The translations under genes were made by a program, and so were the position numbers. Source: Trichobilharzia szidati (lineage: Eukaryota > Platyhelminthes > Trematoda > Strigeidida > Schistosomatidae). From it: DNA of 64,000 bases. Every line of letters starts with the position of its first letter. Positions within the stretch are counted from its first letter, which is position 1. Positions 48,054 through 60,300 of the stretch are shown piece by piece. The stretch is taken from assembly GCA_944472155.2 (NCBI GenBank), contig OX235277.1, forward strand, positions 21,152,804 to 21,216,803. The letters run 5' to 3'. A model generated the notes under the pieces. That model made no database searches. It was not told where the DNA came from and was given only the letters and a program-made list of their open reading frames with translations.

Positions 48054-49239
48054 GTGAGTTGAAATAGGAATTATACGACAGTTTCAATTAAATTTTCAAT
48101 GTGTGCCATGCTAAGCTGTTTATTAGAACCTTGAGGTCAGAAAACCTTGACACCAATACATTTCATGTTAGAATCTAGCGTTTTAAGTCCTCCAATAACA
48201 TTTTCAAATCGTATATTATGGCAGGTAATAAGTTTATTTTATCCACTTACTATCCTTTGAATGACACTTCCAAATTGTCTCTTAACTCATGCATTCGTCA
48301 GTCGATCAAAACTCATAAGAATTTGAATAATATCAGAAAATCATATGATACGTGAACGAACGATGAAAAAGCTTAAATTATCCGCAGTATTAGAGAAGAT
48401 TCGTAGAATAATTCAAATACTTCTTTGATTCCAATGCGTCCTGTACCGCAGATGTTTTTCCTATAAATTCGGAACGGTTATTCAGTCAAATAATTAAAAG
48501 ACACGTTGAGTTAAGCCTAATGTCTAAGAAACAGGACTTGTTTGGACTACGGTACAATATTATAAATAAAATACATAATATACAGACCTCAAGTTTTCAG
48601 TTGTAAGCACTCGTCACGTTACGTGATGTATTAAAGGCGTTGATGTGCCTCACTTCAACGCAGCTCTTCACTCCTACCAGTACACTCAGTCGTCAAGCGT
48701 TTCCTGGAATTATTCCCACAAATGTTATCTTAATATACAAGCAATTCGACTACACTATAATCGTGACCTTTGCACGAACGCCAATAGTATGTCTGGATAT
48801 CTCTTTCATGTTTTATTATAAATATCCCCACGTTTAGAAGCTTACAGTAAGGAGAATAGTGACGTTTAAACTAAGAAAAATTTCATTTCAAATTATATTC
48901 ACAAAGAGAGTGGAATGTATATCGTTTCTATTTGACTAGTAAATTTAGTGACTAATCTGAACCATGCTCTGTTATCCAAACCATAATTGAAATTATTCAC
49001 CTATCCATGAAGATGTTTTCAAAATTCTTATTAATATCAATGGTTCCAATACTATTCCATGTGCATAAGATATTTCGCATAGAGTGAACTCTGTTTCAAA
49101 AGTACATGAATTAATTCATTGATAATACCCATCCAGACATAAATGAAGACAAATGCACACCTCAGCAAAGAGGCTGCTACCGGCGAATTCACTTCCCTCA
49201 GCTGTACAGTCAGATTTGTATACAATTTTTGTTTTGCAG

Positions 49240-49257
49240 AAAATTATATTGAAGAAA
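49240..49257 (+). CDS. Candidate exon, 18 nt or longer (block V2, position 4)
   Basis: Strong acceptor TTTTTGTTTTGCAG. The exon is open in phase 1 (Asn-Tyr-Ile-Glu-Glu) to a weak donor GTGATA at 49258, or for 33 nt to a GTAGTC at 49273. It sits at the place of the sister exon 29506, which is 9 nt. Confidence 0.35.
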
Positions 49258-49794
49258 GTGATAAGTTGTCAAGTAGTCAATGCATTGAATGGATTCCATG
49301 AATGTGTCAGAGTTACATAATAAGGTGGAAAATTTATTATGAGTTATAATCAGGTTGCAATTGAACTGAGGAAAATATGGAAATACTTAAATATTTAGAA
49401 CGCTAACATAATTTCATATTTTCCTTCATATCAATGTACATCCTGAATACAGGTCATTCGTTAAATTTTCCATCTTACCACATAACTCGAAAACACTTAT
49501 TCAATTCCTCTGATGCACTGACTAATATTAACAACTGTGCTTGTGACGACTCATTTTTGTTACAACCATTTTTCATGAAAAAAATTGCATATCGATAGAA
49601 TGAGTTATTTTATATCAGTTTTCACCAGGCTTTGCTTTATTGCTCAGTCCAAGTTGACTTCCGCAGCTAAATAAAACTAAGAAAATGGCTGTATACAGAT
49701 GCGTGAAGTTACGAAGATCAATTTCTTTGGAAAGTTAAACATTGATACGGAAATTCCCAATAAAGCACATCACCACTGCAAGCATATGAAAGCG

Positions 49795-50005
49795 ACATAT
49801 ATATACATATATATATGTTCTTTACAAACGCATGCGTACTGTAACAATAGAAGGCAGGAGACGGATGACAAATTATAATTTCTAGTGATTAAACCGCCTT
49901 GTATATATATATTCTTTGAACAATCACTGAGCATGTGATTTTGGTTTGCGTTAAACGACGTGAAACAGAAGATTCTAATATATATTATATTTTATATATA
50001 TAATT
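49795..50005. repeat. AT microsatellites
   Basis: ATATAT-type runs at about 49797-49817, 49902-49912 and 49978-50002. A further one lies at about 55467-55490. Confidence 0.8.
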
Positions 50006-50316
50006 CTGTTGCTAATGCTGTAATGAACTATGTGAATATGTGAGAACATTATTCTATTTGATCACATTCCTAAGTATCACATCGGCACAGTTTGATAGTC
50101 AGTGACTTAAAACTTCGAATAAACTGAAAGATATGGCACGATATTCGAATATGCGACTGTTTGACGGTAATAATTTATCATGTGATTAGCTGAGTTTGGA
50201 ATGAAAATAAACTCTGAAATATCACCTGGCATGCCATCGATTTAAAAGTAGACTTGGCATTTGAGGTGCATCTTCTAATATGCCTAGTCTATTTCCCTTA
50301 TTAAATCACCTTAAAG

Positions 50317-50322
50317 AAAAGC
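50317..50322 (+). CDS. Weak candidate micro-exon, 6 nt
   Basis: AAAAGC before a consensus GTAAGT donor, behind CACCTTAAAG as acceptor. The acceptor is poor and no sister copy exists. Confidence 0.15.
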
Positions 50323-50431
50323 GTAAGTACCCAGTAAACTGACCAGATGTCCATTTTATGTCCATGATTTTAACGACAGTGTACCACGCGGAAAGAAGTT
50401 ACAACTTTCTGCTTTTCTGTACAATGGGTTA

Positions 50432-50776
50432 AATTTTATTTTGATTATGTCCCACAGTGTTATACAGTAATAATTACTGATGACGTTCCGAGCACAATTT
50501 ATTGCTCATAATCATATCAAGGTACTCACACAACTTTCCAACTTCGTTCATATAATTCCATTATTTTCCATCGCTTGATCTGATTGGTAGTAGCATTTTC
50601 CATATTTCTGATGTGAGTGATGGGTCATTCCTATTGCACGTGTTCAGTGTAGACTCGATGAGAAAGGATTCAGTAATCAATCTCTCTCTGCCTATTTGTA
50701 TCAATTTTTAGAATTTCAACCCTCTCCCATCCTATTGTGTGATTGTGTGTTAATGCTTTCAGTGCAACTGCTGAGT
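50432..50776. repeat. Inverted repeat, left arm of the PLE
   Basis: Reverse complement of 52190-52535, with very few mismatches over most of its length and decay at both ends. Confidence 0.9.
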
Positions 50777-52189
50777 TACTCTTCCTAAACGACTCATCTT
50801 CACGGATTAACCATTCCTACCTTAGTTAAATTCTTATGTTTCGACAATCTGATTACTCCAGCCCAATCAACTAGTTTGATCTATGTAGTTGACCTCAATC
50901 ACAGTCATTGCAGGGTATTCTGTTAATTATATTATTTTGTCTTATTGGGTCAACAGGGTCCTTTAACCGGAAAGAGTTTGTCCCTGAGTGAGTTTGTTGG
51001 TTTAGATGCAACTCTACCTCCTTCGTTTTTAGGAATCCGGCATAGGGTCTCAGATGTTCCCTGCTTATATGGTACAACAGTAGATGACTCATATTCTCCC
51101 TTATTTATGTTATCATTATTAGTTTCCCCATTATTTTTATTTTGCTTTTGGCGTTTTCTGATCTTCCTAATGAAATTTATAGGATAGTTGGTTACATGAT
51201 ACCACCGCTTCTTCTTTCTGTTTTATTTCATCATTTAGGTCTTTCTTTGTACCATTTAACGCTCCTGCTCGATTTGTTAGAAACTTAACTAAACCTGCCT
51301 TTACAGTTAAGGGAAGCGATGAATTTAGGTCAAAATATCTATTAGAATGCGTTGACTTTTTATGAATGCTAGTGTGCTGTTTACCTTCTTCTATTCGTTT
51401 CAATTTACAATCTAACATAGATAATTCTTCTTGTTCATTTTCCGATTCAAATGTGAATTTCATTCCCTCTACTAATGAATTTAGATGTGTTAAGGAGCTA
51501 GAGATATATTCTGTTTTCAACACTGTACGTAAGTGTCATCCATATATCTCCACCATATTTTTTGAGTAAGATTTAATGTATTAAGAGCAATACTTTCCTA
51601 GTTGTCCTTAAAGATATCTGCTACGAGTAGGGATATCGGTGATTCATCCTATAGCTTCACCGTCCATTTGTTTGTATAGATGTTAGGTATAATTGAATTC
51701 CTAAAATAATTTCCTCACTGGGCAGCTTCGTACTATGAGTGAGTTCCTACTCAGCAGTTAGTTCTCTTTTAACTGCTTCTAAGGCCATGTTGATTGGTAT
51801 ATTAGTATGAAGAATAGTTATATCAAAACTAACCATTGTTTCATCATTCACTGGTTGAATGTCATTCAGTCTATTTTTCATCTCATATCAATTAGGTAGC
51901 CTAGAATTTGAACGACTTCGAATGGGGCATAATATTAGAATCAAAAAACAAAACAATTCTAACAGTGGTGTGAACACGGGCATCAATTCTGCTCAAAATA
52001 TTACTAATAACTAAACTTATCATTGTGTGTAAACCATTGAAATGTAATTATACTTTATTTCATCATATTAGAGTTAAGTGTTTTGTTGACTCATAAGTAG
52101 TGGTATTCCTGAAATCTACTATTGGTCGTATGGTGTATCCTGGCTTATGTATTTTATTAGTACAATATATTCTACCAGCATTAGTAAAA

Positions 52190-52535
52190 AGCTCAGTGAT
52201 TGCATTGCATGCGTTAACACACAACCACACAATAGGTTGGGAGAGGGTTGAAATTCTAAGAATTGATACAAATAGGTAGAGAGAGATTGATTACTGAGTC
52301 CTTTCTCATCGAGTCTACACTGAACACGTGCAATAGGAATGACCCATCACTCACATCAGAAATATGGAAAATGCTACTACCAATCAGATCAAGCGATGGA
52401 AAATAATGGAATTATATGAACGAAGTTGGAAAGTTGTGTGAGTACCTTGATATGATTATGAGCAATAAATTGTGCTCGGAACGTCATCAGTAATTATTAC
52501 TGTATAACACTGTGGGACATAATCAAAATGAAATT
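52190..52535. repeat. Inverted repeat, right arm of the PLE
   Basis: Partner of 50432-50776. It directly abuts the N-terminal RT sequence on the minus strand. Confidence 0.9.
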
Positions 52536-53308
52536 GAGATCATAATGTAATTATACTCCACCATATTGCTCAATGTCTATTTTTATATCACTTATTGTTT
52601 TTGCGATATACAGCCATTTCATTGTATATATGTATACATATTTATTTATAATAAACCAAATAATAACGTTTTTCTAGACCTTCATTGATACTGAAGTGAA
52701 TTTTCAGCCACAAAGCAACGTTTTATACTGATTAACTCAATGAGATGCCTGGGAAGGCAGTTTTACATTTTTAGCACTATAAATTCTACAAAATGTATGA
52801 GCTTGTAAAACAACCTGAAAGTTTTAATCTTCGGGTTGTTTTGTATCCCTTCTATTAGAGTTTATCTCAGGCTTCATTGTTTTCTGCTATTAAAACTCCT
52901 CCTTGAAGTTCATCCTTTTCTTGTTTAAGGCTGCTTCTATTGGAGGCAGTTTGATAGTTTCAGGTCATAGCACTAAGGACATGGTTTGGTGACACGCTAG
53001 GTATAGTTTCCGGTAAAGAATTCTGACCACTCCGAAGCGGCAACGACAATCTGTTAATACACACTAATCTTCACAGCGAAGTTTGGGCAGCAACTCTGTA
53101 CCGCTTTGTATATTCCTATCATGTCAGTATTCATGCTTAGCCAGTGTGCGAGATGTGTCATTCCAGAATTTGCACAGAACTGCAGATAAGTCCAGCGTCA
53201 CTTGTGACCCACAAAATGTAAATCGATGTGGAAATATTCATGCATTTCGGAAGAGGAGACTGGTTCTATTATTCCGACAGTTACCCTCAGAATGTTTCAC
53301 TTTTCCAG
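52536..53308. other. Intronic stretch, nothing recognised
   Basis: No supported exon. A short inverted pair (CAACCTGAAAG / CTTCGGGTTGTT, near 52810-52843) can form a small hairpin. Confidence 0.35.
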
Positions 53309-53320
53309 TTACTGATCAAA
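53309..53320 (+). CDS. Candidate micro-exon, 12 nt
   Basis: Strong acceptor TGTTTCACTTTTCCAG, exon TTACTGATCAAA, consensus donor GTGAGT. Open in phases 0 and 1 but not 2; phase 1 adds Thr-Asp-Gln. Confidence 0.5.
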
Positions 53321-53922
53321 GTGAGTTTCAAACGCAGCTATTTTGGTGCTGCTTATTATTTTTATCATTATTCTTATTCATTTAAGTATTTATTCACAAA
53401 TTATTCTGAAAAGAAGACGTTCAATGTTCCCACGAGGTCCATACAATTTCCATATACTTCCATTTCTTACTTGCTTTGTATTATTTTGAGTAGAATTTTT
53501 AAAAAAACCATTGCGTTGTAAACGTTAATTCAAAATATCACTGTAACAAGAAGATTCATATATAGAGATCACAAAATAATAATAAGTTGATTCTCGATTT
53601 TTAAACGTGTTAAGTAACAGCGATTGCAATTCATGGAAGATATATCCACTATTATTTGAAAATTGCTTGCGGTATTCCAATTTTGTTTTCGTTTGACCAA
53701 CAACACATTTTCGCAAGCTATCGTGCTACTTCATACAGCTAGGTCAGCCATCACTAATCTCTGAATGTGTTTATCCATAATCCACAGTGGAATTTGTTTT
53801 CCTTTGAAATTTTGTCGAAGAATAACATTCGAATTCAGTTCAGTTTCACTTCATTATCAATGACTCGGTTACATACCTATCTCAGTATGAACTGAATTGT
53901 GTTCATTGTTTGATTGAATCAG

Positions 53923-53931
53923 AAGATAAAG
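53923..53931 (+). CDS. Candidate micro-exon, 9 nt
   Basis: Acceptor TTCATTGTTTGATTGAATCAG, exon AAGATAAAG, donor GTATGT. Phase 1 adds Asp-Lys; phase 2 would hit a stop. Confidence 0.45.
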
Positions 53932-55146
53932 GTATGTTCATATAGTCAAAATGAAAAGGACTGATTTTGTTGAAGTGTAACTGAAAACAAATTTACTAAA
54001 CGATAGTACATTACAATCGGCGAAATAATACGTTAAACAGAGCAGTGCAATTAATACAGGTTTCTGTCGTTTACACTTTTATTTTGGATTATCAGGCGAA
54101 TTCTCTACTTTAGTCACTAAGAGCATTAAAGGTACTTATCTTTTTAAAGGAGAGAGGTAAAGGAAAATCAAGATATAAATGAATATTTCTATTGTGGTGT
54201 CTATATGGCTATTGTGTCACTCTCTCAGTCCACTGATCTGAATAAACCTTTCCATTTATTAAGAAGTTTCTAAAACCAACTTTCTTAACTCCATTTGCAC
54301 GTTCAGGTGTTTTGAGGAAAAGTAAACTGAGGCTGTCAGTCCAAAACCTATGGGACTCAACCGTATTGCAATTCCTGTCACGTAGATGGATCAAATCAAA
54401 TAGACCACATGTTCACTCATTTATCTCCTAAATACTGCAGGTGTAATACATCGAAACGTTTGAAGTTCAAAATATATAGGTTGGAAAACGTAGTTGTTTT
54501 ACTGTTGAAATCTATTCGAGACACAAATCACTACCATACTTACTCGGCTTATATGGCTCCGAAATATTTATGCATGTTACAAATCTACTGTGTTCTCAAA
54601 GCTATAACGACAATTCACCGCCTACAAATTTTATCTTAGACTGTATCTGGTTAAACTACATGAATCGAAGATGTGAAGTTTATTTGCACAGGTTTTATAT
54701 CAGTTACCTGATAGTACTTTCTGATAAACCAGGTCAGGAGACGAATCTACTGTAAGAAGATCGTCGATTCTCCTAAGCATCGCAGGTTACATCAGTTGGA
54801 ACAGGAGTAAAACTTAGGATCACCTGATTGGAGGTTTACTACTTATTTTAGCAAGCAACTTCTGAAAGTGATGTGAAGTGTGACAAATTCAAGTAAGCCA
54901 GGGTATCAGCAAAATCCAAACAAAAGACTTCGAGTTAGAAGCAGGTTGTTCTTCCACACAAATGTCATGAAAATCCAGTTATCCTTTTCTAATTTTGCTC
55001 GCTGTTGTAATCTCAAGGAGCGATGCCTAACTCCTTTTCAGAAAGCATTCAAACAACTCCAATCGGATCTTCTCTGATCACTTAGAATGATGTGAAATCA
55101 GAAGTCAGCCAGAAAGGGGCTTGTTAACTACATTCATAGCTTTCAG

Positions 55147-55161
55147 GGAATTGTGTAACAG
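55147..55161 (+). CDS. Candidate micro-exon, 15 nt
   Basis: Acceptor CATTCATAGCTTTCAG, exon GGAATTGTGTAACAG, donor GTAAAT. Phase 0 contains TAA; phase 1 reads Asn-Cys-Val-Thr. A third cysteine-bearing exon of the series. Confidence 0.45.
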
Positions 55162-55412
55162 GTAAATCTATTGGTTTTCAGCCTATGTTTTCGTTTCGGC
55201 TTTGTGTAAATAACCGATTGAGTCAAAGACATGCTCTGCAAATTAATCAAAATTTAGATGGTTTCCGTTTCCAGCTGGAACTGGCATATTGAGCTTGTTA
55301 TTATTCCCAACAAACCTGGGAATTGTGTAATGAGTAGGGTGAATACAGGTGAATATAAATGATTTTCATGTATCACGTGTCATAAAAAAGGCGTTCCTTT
55401 GCATCACTTCAG

Positions 55413-55421
55413 AAGAATTTC
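55413..55421 (+). CDS. Candidate micro-exon, 9 nt
   Basis: Strong acceptor TTCCTTTGCATCACTTCAG, exon AAGAATTTC, consensus donor GTAAGT. Phase 1 adds Glu-Phe. It lies 251 bases after the previous candidate, the shortest intron in the series. Confidence 0.5.
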
Positions 55422-56197
55422 GTAAGTCAAGTTATGATATTTTGAAGTCTAATATCCAACATATCTGTATATATATATATAATATAAAATGGAAGCAAAT
55501 ACAAGTATGCTGATAGCTTCTTCTTAAGAATTCTCACATTATTTCATATAGATGTGCATCCATTCTTGTAGTGATATCGACGTTTGTGAAATGTTTGAAC
55601 TCCAATACTATTGTAACAACAGGAATGAGAGAAATTTGTTTTCTCCTTGTATATAGGGGTCTGTAGACGCTACTGTGTTATATTTGAAATAAATATTTCG
55701 CCAATTGATTTTCAAACAAATATCAGCTTCGTTTATTTTTGTAAAACCATGCACAAATGGTACATAAACGGTACATAAATAATCGTCTACTTGAAATAGT
55801 TTCAATGATCTAACCAGATTATCTTCAAAGACTTCTTAAAATAGTTGAAGCGTTGGTTTTGAATGTAGAGCTGAAGCAAATCAGGCAGGAGGCAACATCA
55901 GTAGTTCGCCAGTCTGAATTAATTCTCAACCGTATTGACGTCAAACAGTTTTAGTCCTATGATATTTATTGCAATAATCATTTGGTAATTCTGATACTTC
56001 CCGCTTAAAATGTACTCAGGTTATTCAAATGTTTTATACTCACGTTTATAGCAATAAAGTCATGAGTAACTTCGGATTTTCCTCTCGTATATTGATTCTT
56101 TAGGAACACTATGTGAGAATGATAATATGAAAACTAAAACAAATAGTCTTTTTGATTATTTTAATGGGGCTCTTAGAAGATACATTTCGCGAGATAT

Positions 56198-56371
56198 CAT
56201 TTCGTAGATTCTTTAGAGTCGCTTAACATCTAACACAGTTCTCAATAATGATATAAAATGCATGACAATTACTCAGTCATTTGAAACAAAAGTACACACT
56301 ATTGACCAATCATATTTCAATAGGTCAAGAAATCCATGACAGGCGAAGGTTGAAGACTATTGTGTTTTGTA
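56198..56371. repeat. Inverted repeat, left arm
   Basis: Pairs with 57179-57353. Unrelated in sequence to the arms at 50.4/52.2 kb. Confidence 0.9.
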
Positions 56372-57178
56372 TTTGATCAATCCATTGTGTTACTCTTTTT
56401 AATTATTTTCGTCCAAATATCCGAGTGTTTTCATAATTCGAATCGAATGACAAACTCGGTTTCTTGGATATTTCAGTGACCAGGAGAGACAATGGAACTA
56501 ATAAGTTATCTCGATTTCCTAAGCAGACATGCAGTAGACAATATCTTCATTTCACAAGTTATGTTCCTATCCAGTTTAAAATCTTACAGTGAAATGTTTG
56601 TTTTCTAGCGCCTGCAATATATGCATGAGCGATATATTCATAAACTAGCTTCGACACACATATTCAGTTTTGTTAGCTCATGGTTATAGGAAAAACTTTA
56701 TCAATTTTCATAGGAAGGATAGACCACATATTGAAAAGACAGCCTCTATACAGAAGAAAGCTATCCTCATTAAACTTTCATTCAATAGTGACCAGATTAT
56801 GCGACTGACAGCTCAAAGACTTCAGTCAGGCATCTCTTTCCCTCGGATCTTGAACGTTTCAGATCTCTGTATGAACCATTTAAGGACGAAATACTGTGGA
56901 CTTGACTTCAAACTTTATCTACAAGATCACCTGCACTTGTGATGACACTTATGGAATGTTCCTATGTCCTCGATATGAAAATGTTTTAAAATAGTTAATA
57001 AGACACAGAAAATCCTAATACAACTAATCCATCATCATAGATTGCAATGCACTTATCAATGTACGGTCGCAAAGTCAATATAAATGTCTGCTTCACAATT
57101 ATTTCACATAACTGTAATTCAAGGTTATTAAAGGTGATGGAAGCAAAATGGATCAACCGCATACATGCTAAACTATGT

Positions 57179-57353
57179 GTACAAAACACATTAGTCTTCA
57201 ACCTTCGCCTGTCATGGATTTTTTGACCTATTGAAATATGATTGGTCAATAGTGTGTACTTTTGTTTCAAATGACTGAGTAATTGTCATGCATTTTATAT
57301 CATTATTGGGAACCGTGTTAGATGTTAAGCGATTGTAGAGAATCTACGAAATG
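57179..57353. repeat. Inverted repeat, right arm
   Basis: Partner of 56198-56371; mismatches cluster toward the outer end. Confidence 0.9.
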
Positions 57354-60300
57354 AACACACACAGCATGTTAGATTAAACTGAGCCATTTGTATAAACCAA
57401 TTGCTGACTAGCAGATGATGGCTAGAATCATTCATCATTATTATTACTGGTAATGAAGCCGGGAAATTTTCCAAATTCTACATGGTGGTTGCACTGGAGT
57501 AGAAATTCACATGAAGCGAAGTTTGTTTCCAATGTTCTGGGTATTGTCAACTAAGTCTTCAAATATGATCGCCTTTCAATGGTTAAACTTTGACGTTCAA
57601 GCCATACTCTTTCATAAATTTGGCTTGTTTGTGCGAAACCTTCTACTCTGACTCTCAATTTTCAAATTGGCACTTATTAAAAAATAAACCAGAATTGAAT
57701 CCAACCAAATCACACCGAAGATTCGCAAAAGTGTTGTATAACTGCACCGTAAAATATTGTTTCCTAGACTTTACACAGCTCAAAGAATAATGTTGCTCGC
57801 TTGCTTATCCTGAGTGTCGGTCTTACAGTAAGCACGTCAAAAGAGGATGATTTCCTCTACTGAGGTATATTATTTTCCATCAGAATGCACTGTAAACTGC
57901 ATTGCTGTTTTTAATGTATGAGTAAGTATACCGCAAAAACATCCGGACAAAATATTTTTTTGTTAATTTTTTTTCCATATATTTATCCAATGAGGGAAAT
58001 GTACTTTGATTTCGCAAACAAGTAAATTCCGTCGTTTTGAAAATTTTAGTGGGAAAATGTGAGATAATTTGCTTCACCGTTTGTTCTAACTTCAGTAATA
58101 CAAAAATGTATTCCTGTATTAGTTTCATAAGATATAAGAGAACCGTTTTATGACAGTGAGATAGTGATCATGTTTTCCATCTATAATTAAATTATACACA
58201 CTTCACCGAAATTCTGTCAAGACTGTGTAGAAACATTGATTGAGGTATTCAGTTTAAAGGTCGATGTCACTGTACATCGACAAAATTGACAGCTTATGGG
58301 TGTGTTAAGCATATCAAAAGAGAATCAAATGGTAGGTCTTCTCCTCAGCATTTTGGTGACCACTTTCATCTATTTTACAACAAGTAGCAAAGCTATTTAT
58401 TTAAAGAATCAATAATCATGCACTTGATTAGTTTTGTTTGGTGACACTGACTACACGGAATACAAAGACATGTATATGTACATGGGTATACAGTTAGGAA
58501 TAACATAATAAAATTAATAAAGTGGTTTTCAAAAAACTTTGAATCCGTTAAAATTGCCTAACTGTGACTTCTACGAAGATTCTTTTTTTTAATAGATCCA
58601 CGTGAGTCATCAATTTCAGTTTGATGTGTTTTCAATAAATCACCTCATAACAACGATTTCAAACAAATTTGAAAGCAGACGCCTAAATCGACAGTGATTT
58701 TGACCTACTGTGTGAGGGATGGCAGCATAACGTGGTGACAAAAACTTTCGTGGTTGGAGAAAGGATCAGAAAACTAACCTCACAATGCGATGAAGAATGA
58801 CCTAGCAGTTTGACTGGAAATATTTAAGCGATACATATTCCTTCATTTAGTGACACAGTATTCCACTGTCTTGGAAGAAAACCATGAACGTGAAATCCAC
58901 TTTCGTACAGTTAAAGGTCAACTGAACAAAAAACAATAATGTTTACAGCTAAGTGCAATAACCTTCACACACTTAGCAAATCGCAGAAATTACCTTGAAC
59001 GAATCACAGCAAACAGGAATTACTAGTTAAATAGGATGTTATCTTTACAAAATGTCAAATCATATATTTCGGGATAACGTTCAGGAGCAGTGCATAACAG
59101 TGACTTCGATCAGGCTGCAAAATAAAAATATCAGCATATCAAGGGCTAAGTGAACCGTTTACGTTGGTCACTTCTTTATACTGTTATAATGGGAAGTATC
59201 TGCCAGTGAGGTATGTTAAGTAATTTTGTGGTCTCCAGACAATTATCTTGCGACCACTAAATTATGTTTAGACAAATACATGACTATTTGAGCCTATGAC
59301 GTAATAGCAAGGTGTTGTCATGTTTAAGTTGCATTTAAAGAATCCCAATACTGTGATTGTCGGAACAAAGAATCGTTGCGCATCTGCATTTTGAACTCAG
59401 ATGACAGCAGTCACTCTTGTTAGCAAAAGACTCGCAGAAAGATTTCTTTGCGCTGTTAGACTACAAATATTTGACGTTATGGTTAGCGACAATACTGAAA
59501 TCCTTATTCTTTAATCTCTTCTAAGAGAGACACAATTGAAAACCTCTAATGTCATGCTGAAATCAGTACTTTGAGTATTGTGACCACAGGTAGTAATGAT
59601 GGAAAATTCATTAGATCTACCGGGAGGATAAATTCTACTTTTATATGATCGCTATTTAATACATCCCGATATTACATCTTAATTCTAAGCGACAAATATG
59701 TGAAGTGATAGAGGGAATTACATCATGTGAAGATCTTCTCAACGTTCACCAGTACAAATAAGTCAGAGTTTATGTTGTAATGAAAACGACGTTGACGGTG
59801 AAGAAAAGTATGTGTTCGACGACTCATTTCCGTAAGCTCTACATTCGTTGTTATGTTAAACACGGAATTACTGAGAACAATCAGTTACCGGTAAATTTGT
59901 TCTAGACATTTCAATACTTAATGTATGATGCAATCTACCAAGGAATGAATCATCGGAAATTAGGAAAATAAGGCAGAATTTCTGATGACCCAGAACGTGT
60001 GGAAATGACTCATGAATAAACTTGTGTAAAGAGGACGATATTTGTGGGAGATTATGATGCGTTTACATAAAATTGGAAAGAAAATTCAATGTTATCAGTA
60101 GACAGTATACGGTGATATAAAATAAGGATGTCGAGAGTAGACAAGGTGTTCGAAGATAACTACTGTTTTCAAATATTCTTTTGTAACTAGAAGGTTAGAG
60201 TGTGTGTTTCAGAATATATTTATGGACTTGACGCTGTCTACTTAGCCAGTGCACTCAGCTCCATACGGACAACCAGACGAATAAATACACAATCAGATGG

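Larger units (their letters stand above)
45630..49280. repeat. Duplicated block V, copy 2 (four micro-exons)
   Basis: Old sister of 25200-29530 in the same orientation, about 20 kb downstream. Either one gene was extended internally or two tandem MEG genes exist. I could not find a second signal-peptide exon before this block, which favours the first. Confidence 0.7.
50432..52535 (-). mobile_element. Penelope-like retroelement flanked by long inverted repeats
   Basis: Arms of about 345 bp (50432-50776 and 52190-52535) are near-perfect reverse complements. Between them the minus strand encodes RT blocks in order: an Asn-Lys-Ile-His-Lys-Pro-Gly-Tyr and Arg-Pro-Ile-Val block (about 52100-52170), Ser-Pro-Ile-Ser...Val-Ala-Asp-Ile-Phe (about 51610-51640), and Trp-Trp-Arg-Tyr-Met-Asp-Asp-Thr (51532-51555, both catalytic Asp kept). 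A longer open part follows (51523-51167), then a linker (51092-50895) that stops at the first residues of the GIY-YIG region (Pro-Cys-Asn-Asp-Cys-Asp). Stops and frameshifts occur between the blocks. The endonuclease core is missing, so the copy is not autonomous. Confidence 0.85.
56198..57353 (+). mobile_element. Penelope-like retroelement fragment flanked by inverted repeats
   Basis: Arms 56198-56371 and 57179-57353 (about 175 bp) are reverse complements with few mismatches. Between them the plus strand keeps the RT C-terminal block Gly-Phe-Leu-Asp-Ile-Ser-Val-Thr (about 56458) and Arg-Gln-Tyr-Leu-His-Phe-Thr-Ser-Tyr-Val-Pro-Ile-Gln (about 56533-56575). After stops, a frame at 56670-56942 matches the Gly-Tyr...Phe-Ile-Asn and later linker part of the remnant at 17838-18880. 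The catalytic Asp box and the endonuclease are absent, so this is an internal fragment. Confidence 0.75.

Noticed and set aside
50470..50510. CTGATGA inside the PLE inverted arm, tested as a hammerhead core
   Set aside because: No GAAA at the required distance and no stem II or stem I pairing.
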